A DNA stretch of 64,000 bases from Mycogone perniciosa (GCA_025331125.1 JAOALB010000122.1:62001-126000), one strand, 5' to 3'; positions 36,001 through 47,995 are shown, counted from the first letter of the stretch. Numbers and translations: made by a program. Notes: generated from the sequence alone by a model not told the origin.

Positions 36001-37427
36001 GACGGCGGCCCTCATCGTGGGACGAATGTGTGATGTGCATTGTCAAGCCGTCGGCCGAAGCGTCGTCGTCCCGAGGGCTAAGTTTGCCCTCAGATCGTAG
36101 GCGTTGGCGCTCTGAGTCTCGCGCTGCAATCAGCTGCTCTGAGCCGACCTCGTTGAGCAAACCCATGTTACTGCAGTGCAGGAGTTCGGCCATCAGCTCG
36201 CAGGTCTTGAACCGGTCGAAGCCCAGGGGTTCAAGCTTTTGTCCAAAAGTCGAATCGAGGCCCTGCTTCCGTGCCGGCCCATTCATGATCAAGTTCATGA
36301 ACTTGGGTACGTTTTGGGCAAAGAGTCGCAGCAGCGTACCCAAGTAGATCGGATCACGACTGGAGGGAATGGCGTTGGCCTCTGTGCCAACGTCTGGGTC
36401 GTAGTCTGAGTTGTTCTTTCGAATCACCTCAATTACGATGCCAACGCCAACAGTTAGAGGGTTGCCGCCACCGAGCATGTACTCGATCAGCTTCTCGACG
36501 CACGGCTGAGAGACCAGTTGGCGGGTGAGCTCATTGGGGCCGATGCATTGTTGCTCGTTTTGGGAAGCGTTAGCGGAGATGGTGATGATGGCTTTGAGGA
36601 AGTCGCCAGCGGCGGTCTGTACGACCCAGCTGTGCTCGGGGCTGAGGAAAGAGAGTAACGTCGGGATGATGTCTTTCGAGAATAGCCACTAAGAGAAGAG
36701 AAAACGAATGTTAGAAGATACGTGGCCAGAACGTGGGTGTGGATGTAGATGGGAGACAAACCTCGACTACACCTTGGCCACCCTCATTGCGGTCCAGAGC
36801 AATGATCTTGAGCAGCAGGTCCATCACCATAGGACACTCGACATGCTTGAGCAGATCGGGGATCACATTGGGCAATGACCAGAGCAACTCCATCATCTCC
36901 TCCGTCTTCTTCTCAAACAGCGACTCATTGACCTTTGTGAAATAGCTCGCCTGCAGGGGATCCAGCGGCGCGGGACGGGAGAGGAAGTTCCAAAAGTCAC
37001 GGACCAGCTGGCGGTTCTCGATGAGAGCCTCGTATATCGACCACGTGTCGGAGCTCAGCACCTCGCAGGCGACGAGGGCATAGCGGTTGCGCTTCTTCTC
37101 CTGCTCATCGCTGCCGTCGGCGGTATCGGTGGTGCGCGACGATGCGCGGGGGCGCGAGAAGGGCAGCAGTCGGACCTTGCCCTTGTACTCGTCTTCGGCG
37201 GGCTCCTCGAGGGATTCGACGGCCTCGAGTTTCGGGGCGACGACGTACTCGAGCAGCCTCTCGAGGACCTTATCCTCGCGCAGATACTCGATGAGCTTGG
37301 CGTTGTGCTGCTTGAGCTCCTGGATCAAGTCGGCCTCTTCGAGCAGCTCCTCGAGGGTGAAGTCGGGCTTGTCAAGGATAGTGTCGATGGTGGAGATGTT
37401 GGCGTAGCCGCCATATCGCCAGAACAT
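33072..37427 (-). CDS. SIT4 phosphatase-associated protein (SAPS family)
   Basis: A regulatory partner of the PP6-type phosphatase Sit4, acting in the cytosol in growth and cell-cycle control. The start at 37427 (MFWRYGGYANISTIDTILDK) is the classic SAPS N-terminus. Exons 37427-36762, 36688-35138 and 35089 onward are joined by introns of 73 and 48 bp. Landmarks include CPMVMDLLLKII, WLFSKDIIPTLLSFLSPEHS across the first junction, and FFFSYPWNNFLHNVVYDIVQ across the second. The C-terminal exon (about 33765-33072) has a Pro run, PSRARLQLAARLAMHQK and acidic DDDEEFGDFAM, as in fungal SAPS tails. The join between 34180 and 33765 is unresolved. The frame has a TAG at 34180-34178 yet continues in the same frame with protein-like VEELETFDSIELEYLTKLLA. 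I expect one or two more introns there. Two separate genes is the less likely reading. Confidence 0.88.
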
Positions 37428-38730
37428 GGTGGCGGGAGTATGCCACGGCGCCGGGCGAGGGACAGCGCCGGCGGTGAGTTGCAGAGGGCGGGCGAAGCTG
37501 CTGTACGGATGACGATGTGCTCAGGTGCGAGATGCGAGCGGCTGGGTCATGAGCAGCCCTGATGGAGCGCCTTGTTGGAGCGAGGGGTTCGGGCGAGTCA
37601 GAGGCTAGAGGTCAGAGGTCAGAGGTCAGAGACAGTCGGGCATCCGGGCACCAGACCAGCGAAGCGGCAAGGCGATTCGATTCGGGCGACGAGGGACAAG
37701 GGACGAGGGTATCGGGAGGGGCCAGACGACGACGAATCGGAGGACGCGCGGGCACTGCAGGAAGAGCCCTGTATTTTTCGCCCTTTGAGGCTCTGCGCTG
37801 CCTTTTGCCTCTGCGTCTGCTTTTGCTTTGCTGTGTCCTGCTGTGTCCTGCTGTGTCCTGCTGTGTCCTGCTGTGCCGTGCTTTGCGGTGCGAATGTGGG
37901 ATTGCGGCAGAGGAGGGCTGCTGTTGGGTTGGATGTGGGGGAGGCGGGATTGATTGATTGTTGTGATAAAGAGGGTTGGCTAATCTTATCTATCTCCGGC
38001 AGAAAGACAGGAAGAAAGAAAGAGAGAAGATCCGATGCCAGAAAACGAGATAATGCACTGCACAAAGACGTGAGTGAGTATCGTATTGTACCGTATGGTA
38101 TCGTCTTCTGATGGAAATAGAAATAGAAATGGAATCCTGGCCGTTGTCAGGCCCAATCGGCGGTGGCAGATTTTAGTCGAGTCGGTTGAAGAAGCGAAGT
38201 GCCAGACAGTGAGAGAGTCGGGTCCAAGTCCAGAGCCGTGACAGTGATTCAGCAGGCCCTTGGTTCCCGAAACAGCGGGCGCTTGGCCCGTGAATACAGC
38301 GGGAGGGGCTGGCGGTTGTGACACTGAACATGCCTGTAACTGTACCCAGGTACGAGTACTAAGCCACCTGGGGCAGATGATGTCCATCCAATAACCATCC
38401 CATGCTGCTGGCCATGTGTAGCAAGCAGTACATATCTACCTACATATAAGTAATTACAAGCCATAGATCTGATAGCACAAATAGATCCAGGCGTACGAAC
38501 GGAGTAGAGTAGTATCATCAGCACTTGATGCCCTGTCTGTCATCCAGCCCTTCCATGTTTAGTGCCAAGCAGCCCCCCTGACCCCAGCAGAGAGACCCTG
38601 AGAGGACATACATATGCCAAGTCCAGGGTCTTGCTTTAAAGTGACCGACTCCTGCTATGGGGTTGATTATCAGGCCAAAGGCCCACGTGAAACATGGGGT
38701 AGTAGTAGTATACGAAGTACGCCATCCCTC
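37428..38730. other. Promoter/5' leader of the SAPS gene
   Basis: No gene supported. It contains three GAGGTCA-type repeats (about 37606-37632), four exact CTGTGTCCTG decamers (37831-37870) with a degenerate fifth, a GAAATA run (about 38112-38132), and isolated palindrome-type sequence near 38354, 38495 and 38710. The missing C-terminal tail of the G-patch gene would be expected near 38300-38730 on the minus strand, but I could not find it. Confidence 0.55.
37831..37880. repeat. CTGTGTCCTG decamer repeat
   Basis: Four perfect tandem decamers plus a degenerate fifth lie about 400 bp upstream of the SAPS start codon, possibly in its 5' leader. Confidence 0.85.
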
Positions 38731-41076
38731 TCATACCATATTTACAAGTCGCAGCCCCTTGTCCAGCTCCATTCTAACAGCCTTCGTCTCCGCCATGTCC
38801 TTCAGCAGCACACCTCTCCACCAACTGTACCAGTCCGCTACCTCGCCGAGGTCTGCCTCATCCAACGCAAGCCATTCTTGCAGCTTGCCACTCCACATGG
38901 GGAACATGTCCTGTACTAGAACCTCCGCCAGGATCCTGTTGCCAAGCACATGGTTCCACTTGAGAATACCCACCAAAATGGGGAGATAGGGCTCCTGGTC
39001 GGCTGGGTCAACGCGAAAGTTGGCGCGCAGATACTTGCCCATCGAGGGCAGGACATGGGACATGATGAGCGGTCGCCATTGGTCGCCGAGGACGTCCTTC
39101 CATTGCGTCAGACCAGGGACAACACCTCTCTCAAACTCCCAAGCATCAATGAGATGCCTAAACTTTCTCTTGACATCGGCCACCAAACCTGTGCCTCTCG
39201 GGTCGAGGTGATATGAGGGCAGGTATTGTAGCCAAGGGAACAGCCATGTGTGCGGCAGGTGATGGCTTTGTCGCTTCTTCTTCGGGTTCCAATCTGACAC
39301 TGCCGTGTCCAGTTTTCGAGCGATATTGTCCATCAGCTGAGCTCGGACGAATGGTGGTAGAAGATCCTTCCAGCTTTCCATGATGCTCAGCATCGGCGCA
39401 GGATTCAATGGATCCCATGAACGGACTGCAGTCAGTACCTGCGGCAGCCAGTTCTTATACATCATAGTCTCGTAAGCCGTAGTCGCCTTGTGGTGTGCTC
39501 GGTAAACGCCCTCCTCAATGGCCGCAGAGTCCCATTTGCCAACGGCCCGATGGTCGTTTCCAGACTCCATCAGCAGTCCGGACAGTTTACTCAAATCCGA
39601 CGTAAACCGGGAGGGTTCCGTCATAGGGTCCCAATCGGAATTCCGTAGGAATGGGTGGATGGCTGCAACAGCGATATCCGCAAGAGCAGCATTTGTAGAA
39701 CCGAGGCCAGCTGCTGTTTGAAGACAGCTGATGACTTGATCCCACTCGGTTGCGGAGACCAGTTGCTCTGTGGCTAGGTTCGCAAAAGTCTGGAGCCTCT
39801 CGAAATCGGACCGTAAGTCCTCCATTTCCTGCTCCCTCTGCTTCAGCTCTAGGTTCACCCAGGTTTTCCGTCCCTCGAGGTTCCTCCACTCTTCCGAGAA
39901 TGCTAGCAGATCTGCCTGCGCTCTCTTTGCTAGCTTTCTAGCCTCGACAAGTTCACTTGGCTCAGCACCAGATGTAGGCGTCATGATTCCACTGGTAGAG
40001 GTGAGCAACCTGCCCCCGGGACCAGTCATATCGAGAATAGGGGCGAAGGCATCCGGGATGTTCAGGCCTGGCGCTGTCTTCTTGATCTCCTCGGCTGTTA
40101 GAAATCTGGTCTTGTGCCTCATAGGGGTGCTGCCAGCACTACTGTATGCATTGCCAAGAGACTTCCTCTTGGCCTTCTTCCGTTTCTTCTCCTCCTCCTC
40201 GTCAGAATCGACGACCACCTCCCCTCGTAACTTGGCTTGTCTCTTTTCTTCTTGGCGCTCTTGCTCGGATTTTTCTTTCACAGCACCCAGACCAACACCT
40301 TGAGGCCGAAGATTCGCATCAATAATGAGGTTTCGTCCTTGGCCATCCTTGCCCAAACCCTTGCCCTCTACGTAGCCCATCTTTGCCATCATCCGAGCGC
40401 CAAACGATTTGGCGTTGATTTTCCCTTTCGCACCAAAGGCACTTGGCTGGGGCTTGCTACGTGGCGTCACGTTTCCATTTTGTGGTTCCTTCAACACGGG
40501 GTCTTTTGCTGATGATGGGACGAACCCGTTGCCAAGGACGCCGCCGCTGTTGAACACGGTCTTAAATGATGGCTGTGAGGGGGTGTCTTGCGATGCGCTT
40601 TTCTCACGAGCTGTCGAACTGGTTTCGAATCGTAGTCTCATGGCCGCATTCCCGAACCCCAGTCCTGCCGGTTTGTCATCATCCTCGTCGTCGCTGTCTT
40701 CTTCGTCGTCGCTCTTGCGCCCGTTTCCAAGCGTGGGCCGCTCATCCTCGGATTCGTCATCCTCTTCCTTCTTCTCATTCGCCGTAGTCGTTGACACGAA
40801 GCTCACGCCCTTGCTCCTCAAAGTCTTCTTCTTCCAGCGCGAGCCTGGCTTGTCATCCTCGCTGTCGGAGCCGAATATCCCTAAAGCAGCCTTTTCTTTA
40901 TTATTTCCACCGATGCGACGTCGCTTGCGGGGGTTGGAATCGCCAAAGTCGTTGTCTTCAGCATCTAGACCAGGGACATGACGCTCGTCTTCGGATTCAG
41001 AGTCTTCGGAGGAATAGTCTGCCGTGGTAGCTTTGGCGCTGAAGGGGAAGAACGATGGGTGTGAAGAACCATCCAT
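38731..41076 (-). CDS. G-patch/GCFC spliceosome disassembly factor (Ntr1/Spp382/TFIP11 type)
   Basis: A nuclear factor that recruits and activates the DEAH helicase Prp43 to dismantle post-splicing lariat spliceosomes. The 781-codon frame starts at 41076. The order is an acidic N-terminus (SSEDSESEDER), NPRKRRRIGG, and a G-patch at about residues 222-263 (SFGARMMAKMGYVEGKGLGK...RPQGVGLGA). A charged stretch with KKRKKAKRKS follows, then the GCFC domain from about residue 350 to the end, including MLSIMESWKDLLPPFVRAQL. Family members I know continue past this point with a conserved C-terminal tail. Here the frame stops at LRLVNMV. The last ATG is followed by GTATGAG, a good 5' splice site, so a 3' exon is likely, but I could not find one coding the tail. 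The real C-terminus is therefore open. Confidence 0.9.
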   Translation of the reverse strand: MDGSSHPSFFPFSAKATTADYSSEDSESEDERHVPGLDAEDNDFGDSNPRKRRRIGGNNKEKAALGIFGSDSEDDKPGSRWKKKTLRSKGVSFVSTTTANEKKEEDDESEDERPTLGNGRKSDDEEDSDDEDDDKPAGLGFGNAAMRLRFETSSTAREKSASQDTPSQPSFKTVFNSGGVLGNGFVPSSAKDPVLKEPQNGNVTPRSKPQPSAFGAKGKINAKSFGARMMAKMGYVEGKGLGKDGQGRNLIIDANLRPQGVGLGAVKEKSEQERQEEKRQAKLRGEVVVDSDEEEEKKRKKAKRKSLGNAYSSAGSTPMRHKTRFLTAEEIKKTAPGLNIPDAFAPILDMTGPGGRLLTSTSGIMTPTSGAEPSELVEARKLAKRAQADLLAFSEEWRNLEGRKTWVNLELKQREQEMEDLRSDFERLQTFANLATEQLVSATEWDQVISCLQTAAGLGSTNAALADIAVAAIHPFLRNSDWDPMTEPSRFTSDLSKLSGLLMESGNDHRAVGKWDSAAIEEGVYRAHHKATTAYETMMYKNWLPQVLTAVRSWDPLNPAPMLSIMESWKDLLPPFVRAQLMDNIARKLDTAVSDWNPKKKRQSHHLPHTWLFPWLQYLPSYHLDPRGTGLVADVKRKFRHLIDAWEFERGVVPGLTQWKDVLGDQWRPLIMSHVLPSMGKYLRANFRVDPADQEPYLPILVGILKWNHVLGNRILAEVLVQDMFPMWSGKLQEWLALDEADLGEVADWYSWWRGVLLKDMAETKAVRMELDKGLRLVNMV

Positions 41077-42720
41077 GGTCGCTGCCTAGCCAGGAATCCT
41101 CAGAGGATGTGTCGTGATGATCTTGGAAGTGACATCTGTCTGTCTGTTCGGTGAAAGGTGCAAATGAGTGGAGCTCCTAAGTGACACTGGAGTCGCGATA
41201 GAGGTCAAGACTGGAAGAGTAACGAAGTTTCGCGGAACAGCTCCGAGCTTATCTTATCTACATGTGACTCTTTAGTATGTACTTGGTACATCGGGACGTC
41301 AGACCTGTACAAGTACGCTTCCTGGGTGACGGTTGTTTACGGAGTACGCCTTGCGTCATTGTTCATATTAGCATCTGCAAGTCTGTTTGTTTTCTGATGT
41401 GGGCAATCAGTCTGAATCCCATGGAAATTCATGGATGACACTTTCTAGGGTCCCAAGAGGTTATGCCTATCTTGTCATGTGTTGTTTGTTTGGTCTACTC
41501 AAAAAATTTATGTGCTGTCAGTCACAAGACGTTGTATCTTTATACGCCACCTCATATCTACCGTCCCGCCAAATGGTGTAGGTTTAACGGTCGGTACGAA
41601 GTACGGAGTAGTTAGTACCTGGCGCTACCTGGAAACTCTTGATACCTAATGGTACTCTGCAGTGGTGTGAGAAAACAATGGAAATCTTCTTGACATGTGG
41701 ATTGACACACAATTATTGTATATACATTACCTAGTAACTGTTCGCCTGCCTGTACTTCGTAGTATCACAAGGAAAAGAAAGAAGAAAGAAGAAAGAGATG
41801 CAGAAATTCCACAGCCTCAAAAAAAATACCACCAATAATGACGCGGAACGAATTGCAAAGTATTACTACATGCGAATATCCATCTGCATGCAAATCTCTT
41901 CTGGCTCTTGGGCATCGAGATACCGCATCTTCTTGCGCTATGGCTGGTTTGGCGCTACCTCTGATTGGGTACAATCAGGTGACGGCGCTGTTGACTTTGC
42001 GAATTGACATGGGGCAGCCCTCCACTAACCACCAACAAACTGCTGCTAGGCGGCGCAAAGACACGACTATCCGTCCTCCTTTTGGCCAGACAACGAAACC
42101 CTTCGCCTCGCTCGCGACTCTCCGCCGTTTCTTGTCCTTCCTGCCGACAGACGTGTTGCGGTTTAAACGGTCGATCCTCTCCAGACGGTCCGCGTTCAGC
42201 CGCCTCCGCACGCTCGGGAAGCCCTGTTGGCAGCCTGATTGAATTCAAATTGAGGGTCTCTCCCCCCCCTACTTCGTACATCCAGCTTTTTACACATACA
42301 TACGAAGTACACGCTGCGCTGGCACTCGTGCCTGACGTCTCTGGCCGCAAACAACGCAGAGGAGAAAGCGGAGTGGCCAGCACTTGCAGCAACATCCTGC
42401 TCCTTGTCGCCTCAGCCGGCTTGGATACTGCACTGCTGACCGGAGCTCGCCTGGTGGACGCATCAGCTACACCGTTGTCGTCGGTATGTTGCCCACTCAT
42501 CCCCCTCCGTTCTCCCCGGGGCCTGTGTCGCTTTGAGCTTGCTTTGGCGTTATGGAATATGGAACCGCGACGGCGCCGCAATAACCTGTTCAGAAGGCTG
42601 ATCAACAGGATAGCCCGTCTCACCAAACGGCGAAAACAAAAAAGCAAACCGAGCCATCTCTACCGCGGGCATCGCCCAAACCCCAAACTATACGAGCTCA
42701 GTCCCGTTTCCTCCATCGCA
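41077..42720. other. Divergent promoter region between the G-patch gene and Stu2
   Basis: Noncoding region shared by two divergently transcribed housekeeping genes. GTAC palindromes occur at about 41337-41347, 41594-41611 (GTACGAAGTAC overlapping GTACGGAGTAG), 42271-42280 and 42301-42310. A GAAAGAA run lies near 41770-41795. Long overlapping open frames at 41955-42834 on both strands look like chance, because the Stu2 start is fixed by homology at 42721. Confidence 0.6.
41594..41611. repeat. GTAC palindrome pair in a divergent promoter
   Basis: GTACGAAGTAC (41594-41604) shares its right half-site with GTACGGAGTAG (41601-41611). The GAA-spaced and GGA-spaced classes are thus fused with the same 7-bp phase as in the desert. 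Confidence 0.85.
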
Positions 42721-45559
42721 ATGGCCGATCAAGAGGACGACCTTAGCTCTTTGCCACTTCCCGACCGCTTTACTCACAAGGTATGTCTATGTCTATATCT
42801 ATATCTCCATCTCCCTGTCTGCTACCAGGACTGACTAACGCTGACATGACAAACCGTAGAATTGGAAAGTTCGCAAGACTGCCTACGAAGATGTTGCCAA
42901 ACAGTTCTCCGTATCCCCAGATGAAGCTGATCCATGCTTTCGCCCCTTTTTAAACGACCCGGGCCTGTGGAAGTCCGCCGTTAGCGATTCCAACGTCGCC
43001 GCACAACAGGAGGCCATCATCTCCCTATGCGCATTCCTCAAATTCGGCGGTCGAGATGGTGCTCTACGGACACGAGGCCTTACCATCACGCCCATGGTAG
43101 AGAAGTGCCTGTCTTCAACAAGAGCCGCAATTAAGCAGAACTCCCTGGAGGCATTGCTACTTTACATCGAGCTTGATGTGGCCGGGCCAGTCATCGAGGA
43201 AATTTTGCCTGGTCTCGGGAACAAGGTTCCCAAGAATGTGGCTGCTACTCTCAACGCCCTGACCCAGATTGTCCACAACTATGGTTGCAAAATCGTGGAC
43301 CCGAAACCTATCCTGAAAGCTCTTCCCAAGGCTTTCGGTGCCGCTGACAAGAACGTCCGCGCTGAAGCTACTAACCTTGCCGTGGAGCTGTACAGGTGGT
43401 TGCGCGAGGCGATGAAGCCCATGTTCTGGGGAGACCTAAAATCTACACAGCAAACAGATTTAGAGGCACAGTTCGAAAAGATCAAGGCCGAGGGTACACC
43501 AAAGCAGGAACGATTGCTACGATCTCAGCAAGCCATCGTTGACTCCGGGCCAGCTGGAGGCGAAGGAGAGGAAGAGGGTGGCGAGGAAGAGCCAGAAGAG
43601 GTCGGCGAAATAGATGCCTTTGCCCTGGCTGAACCCGAGGATGTGTTGAAGAAGATGGCCCCCAATTTCCATGAGCTCCTCGCATCTTCTAAATGGAAAG
43701 ACCGCAAGGAGGCCGTTGATGGACTCTACCAGGCATTGAACGTTCCCCGAATCAAGGATGGCGACTTCAACGAAGTCACAAGGGGCCTCGCCAAGTGTAT
43801 GAAGGACGCCAACGTTGCGGTTGTGACCCAAGCAGCACAATGTATCGACCTCCTGGCGAAGGGCTTGCGCCAAAGCTTTGGCAAGTACCGGACCACTGTT
43901 ATGCAACCCATCATGGAACGACTAAAGGAAAAGAAGGCTACGGTTTCAGACGCTCTGGGGGGTGCTCTCGACGCCACATTTTCGGCAACATCTCTATCTG
44001 ATTGTCTGGAGGACATTTTCGCATACCTTGTCAACAAGAACCCCCAGATAAAAGAAGGCACCATGAAGTTTCTGATTCGCTGTCTTCGGACCACCCGCGA
44101 CGTACCAAGCAAGCCTGAAATCGCATCTATATGCGAGGCAGGGAAGAAGCTCTTGTCAGAATCTAGTCCCGCTCTGCGTGATGGTGGTGCCGAAATCCTC
44201 GGAACTGTCATGAAGATCATCGGTGAACGAGCCATGACCCCTCAACTTGAGGGCCTAGACGATATTCGACGAAACAAGATCAAGGAGTATTTCGAGGCCG
44301 CAGAAGTCAAGGCCAAGGAAAAGCCCAAGCCCGTGCCGAAGCCGGCCCCGGCAGCCGCAGCGAAGAAGGCCCCTCTCGGCGCGAAGAAGCCCGCCATGAA
44401 AAAGCCCGCCGCCGCTCCTGCGGCTCCTGTTGAGGCCCCCCTGGCTCCTCAGCCAACATCCAAGCCTGCTGCCGCTGGAGGCAAGCTCGGACTTCCCAAG
44501 GCGGGTGGGCTCAAAGCTCCCCAGAAACGAACTCTCGGCGCCCCTGGAATTTCATCACCGCGCAGGGCACCTCCAGTTATGCCGCTAGATGACGATCCCT
44601 TACCACCAACACCACAACCCCGAGGTCTATCTCGGGGCTTGGCCGGTCGCTCGCTAGCCAAGCCTGCTCCGACACCAATTCAGATGCCTCCAGATTCGCC
44701 AACTCCATCGAGTGGCTTGACCGCTGTGGAGAGGGCCGAGCTGGAAGAGTTGCGGGCTGCGAACGAGCGATTGACTCGTCAAATCGAGGAGATGAGACAA
44801 GAGCGGAGCAAGTTCATGTCTGAGATCCAAGAGTTGAAAAATCAAAATGCAGGCCTGATCGAGGATCACACACGCGATGTCTTGAGCATCAAGGCCAAGG
44901 AAACGCAGCTTGTCCGTGCCCGTAGTGACGCCGAGGCAACCGAGCAAGTGAATGACAGGCTGAGACGTGAGTTGGAGCGCTTAAAGAGAGCGCTTAGCCG
45001 TGCCGAGGGGCTGAATGCCTCGGGAATGACCAGTCCTGGTAAGTCTGACTACTTTTATGGCTGTGCTGTATCTGTCCTGGAGTCATATCTAACATCTTGC
45101 TATCAGTTCTCGCATCTCCCACACATGACGACGTTGGCATCTACCGTGACTCCATCTCCGGCCCTAGTGGCCGCAATAGGATGAGCATTGTGAGCACTTT
45201 GATGGAGGAAAAAGAAAACGGAGAAGCGGCATATCCCAGAGGCAAATTGAGTCCCGAGATGCGTTACGCGGGAAGTGGCACTTCATCTGGACGCGGCTCA
45301 CCTGCTAGAGGCTATCGAAGTGTCGCGCATCACGATGACGGCGGCGATATCAGGACTACTAGAGAGCGCCCTGTATCGTCGCTGCCGCAGCCATCAACAA
45401 ATGGCGAAGTAGAGAGTTGGAGACGAGCGGCGGAAGTGACAAGTCAGTTGAAGGCCAGAATTGAACAGATGAAGGTGTGTGCCCCCGCACGTTTGGTCAG
45501 TCTAAGTTGGTGATGTCTCTAACAATCAGCAGGCAAAACAGGGATTTGCCCGACCTTGA
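42721..45559 (+). CDS. XMAP215/Dis1-family microtubule polymerase (Stu2/Alp14 type)
   Basis: A TOG-domain protein that binds tubulin and promotes microtubule plus-end growth at spindle poles, kinetochores and cytoplasmic microtubules. Exons are 42721-42780, 42860-45038, 45107-45474 and 45533-45559, with introns of 79, 68 and about 58 bp, giving 877 aa. The start (MADQEDDLSSLPLPDRFTHK) is the conserved entry to TOG1 and fixes the first exon. TOG1 spans about residues 20-235 (WKVRKTAYEDVAKQF). An acidic linker (about 250-275) precedes TOG2 (about 290-500, SSKWKDRKEAVDGLYQAL). A Lys/Ala/Pro-rich basic linker (about 505-590) follows for lattice binding. A coiled coil at about 643-737 (AELEELRAANERLTRQIEEM) serves dimerisation. 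The final four-exon tail ends in AKQGFARP. Two TOG domains plus a coiled coil is the normal fungal dimeric form. Confidence 0.95.
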
Positions 45560-46646
45560 TGCTGGCGATTTACGATTACTGATGAATGAACATGGCACAA
45601 TAATCGAATCTATTACCCAGTGTCCCAATATGTTCTTTTGATGATGATGATTAGGCAGCAACACTCAGCGACTCTGCCTAATGGCTGAGGTTGACGGGAT
45701 ATTGTGTGCATTTCTAAGGCGTTGGACGCATACCCCTTTTGCGTGAATTTGGTTGATAGAAAATATGAACGCGGTCATACTGCTTGGGAACGTTACAGGT
45801 GTGAGTGGTACATACAGGTTGATGGACGAATGTTACGATATATGGAATTATTCTGGGCAGGGCTTAGCCTTCATTATACCAACCAATTCATTCGACTATT
45901 ATCATGGAGATATATTATTAACATGATTTTAATTGATACTCACTTTTGATCACACTTTTATTATCTGGCCCAATTTTAAATTTGAAACTATCCCAGTAAT
46001 GGTCTATTTACTTGTCTGTGTTACAAAGTATTATTACACCAGCACTCGATGTGTGATGATCCCTTTTGGTTCTGCTTTGGTGCAGTCGACTTACCCTACG
46101 TCCTAATTTACAGCAAGAGGCGAGATAGAAATAATTATCGACAATGCTCAAATACATAAATAGACATTCGAATTATAATCTTAAGAGTTTGCAGTAGGCG
46201 GGATGTCGTGGGCAACGAAAATCGAACTCTGTATCCTCCACATAATTTTATATGGGAAATCAGATCACAAGTAAAGGGAAAGATGGCGGATGAACAGTAT
46301 AGGCGTCAGGGGGAAGAACAGCCACAGGGACAACATTAGTGGAAAAAGTAGAAATAAAAATAAAAATAGTATTCGAATTGCGTGCTTCTAAACACTATCC
46401 AAACGAGTTGACGGAAAGAAAGTTGTCTTGATACTTACCTGATCTTGGCTGTGACACTTGGCGAGGTCAAGGTTGAGCGGTTGAATTCCATGGCAATGTG
46501 GGCGAAGCTGGAGAGGCCAGCGGAGGGCGTACCGGTAGTTAGTGGTGCTGGAGTTGGAGCTGGTAAAGTGTGCGAGTTGGTTAATGGGGTTTATTGAGTC
46601 TGGAATGGGAAGATGGTCGCTTGTATATATATGTTGTATCCCGTCT
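45560..46646. other. Convergent 3' intergenic region
   Basis: Lies between the ends of Stu2 and the DUF3429 gene. It is AT-rich, with no supported gene and no GTAC palindrome that I can see, unlike promoter-containing intergenic regions in this window. Confidence 0.6.
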
Positions 46647-47995
46647 CTATTTGTTCTTGCCGTGGTCGTTCGCGTCCTGTTCTTGGCTTGGATCGACTTT
46701 ATCCTCATTGCTCTTGATCTTCGCTTTATCCTTGTTCTCAGCTTTGTCATCGCTCATGTCTTTATTTACTCCCTTACTTTCGCCCTTGTTCCCGTTGGCT
46801 TCATCCTTGCTATCAGTCTTTTCGTCCCTTTTCTGGCTGTCTTCACCTTTCGGCTTGTCCTTTTTCTCCTTCGCCTCGGCTTCCTTTTTGGCCTTTTTGG
46901 TCTCCTTCTCTTTTCTGATTTTCTCCTTCTCATCGGCTTCTAATTTGGTCCAGTTGGTGTGCTTGTCCGCAATGCCTGAATCGGCCATCTTAGAATGCAG
47001 GCTCTGCTTGCTCAGGGCTCCATTCTGAGCGATTTTGGCACGGCCAACCAGGGAAATGAAGATAGCGAGGCCCACCATAGCGGTCAAGAGGAAGCGATAT
47101 TTGGCGTACCACGAAGGTGCCCATCCGCGAGTCGTAGCGCGTGAATCGGCGTAGTAGAGGGCGACAAAGGCACCAAACTGTGTCGACAGAGCGTACTCGA
47201 TGGGCATAAGAAGGGTGGGCCAGGCAACAACGGAGGCAGCTAGGCCCATGCCGTAGCGGAAGCGGGTTCTGTCGCGCTGTGGCTGTCTCTCTGCATACTC
47301 AAGGCCCTAGAAATGGCTGGCGTTAGTTCGAATGCAAGCCATATGAAGAGTAGCCTTACCCAGTGAATTGCGCCTAGAAAAGAGATGATGACTGCCCCAT
47401 ATCCGAGTTGAAGTGGTTCGATCACGTCAAGCAGGTATCTCGCTGTATCATGGTTGACAAATATGGCATCATGGAATGCGTTGCCTGTAGGCACTTCCTT
47501 TGTCAAGTCCCAAGCCAGGAACACAGTCGACAGCGAGGTAGCGAGATAAGGGACTGTCCCCGATAAACCGAGGATATGAGCTTCGCGAGGGACGGTGTCA
47601 AGACGGAATGTGTCTTTGACGACGTCCTGCAGTTGTTTAGCTTCTACTACAATGTAGCCGTTAATGATTTTGGAACCCACAATATCATGCTTAAGATCTT
47701 TTCTAATGTCCACGTTCTCATCGGCGTGAACTGTGGTGGACTCTAATACGCGGCGGACAGAGCTTGTGGTGGAGACCTCTTCGGGCCGTGCCTCGAGCTT
47801 CTCCTGGGCAACTTCCTTCTCATGCTCCTCGTCGATAGGCTGTCCAGGAGGACGGCGAGCGGAGCTGCTGATTGGCAATGCCATGGAAGGCTGTAATGGG
47901 CGCCATGACTGCTGGGTAAGAGAGGGAGTCTGACGCAAGGTTGCCCGCGAAGCTCTTGCAACAGAGCGAAGTAAAAGCGGCGGGGCTCGAAACAT
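46647..47995 (-). CDS. Mitochondrial inner-membrane protein, DUF3429 family
   Basis: Two exons (47995-47360 and 47306-46647) joined by a 53-bp intron with a GTAAGG donor encode 431 aa. The N-terminus (MFRAPPLLLRSVARASRATL) is Arg-rich and lacks acidic residues for about 50 aa, like a mitochondrial targeting sequence. The core holds about five hydrophobic segments: ILGLSGTVPYLATSLSTVFL, GYGAVIISFLGAIHWGLEYA (across the splice), a VVAWPTLLMPI segment, one more short segment and FLLTAMVGLAIFISLVG. GAIHWGLE is characteristic of the DUF3429/TMEM69-like family. A tail of about 130 residues is almost pure Lys/Glu/Asp and probably disordered. The family is usually described as a mitochondrial inner-membrane protein of unknown activity. 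The gene is divergent to VPS13 and convergent with Stu2. Function beyond membrane location is unknown. Confidence 0.88.

Noticed and set aside
42004..42720. Upstream in-frame extension of the Stu2 first exon
   Set aside because: The translated sequence is irregular and unlike any TOG protein, whereas the ATG at 42721 gives the conserved Stu2 N-terminus.
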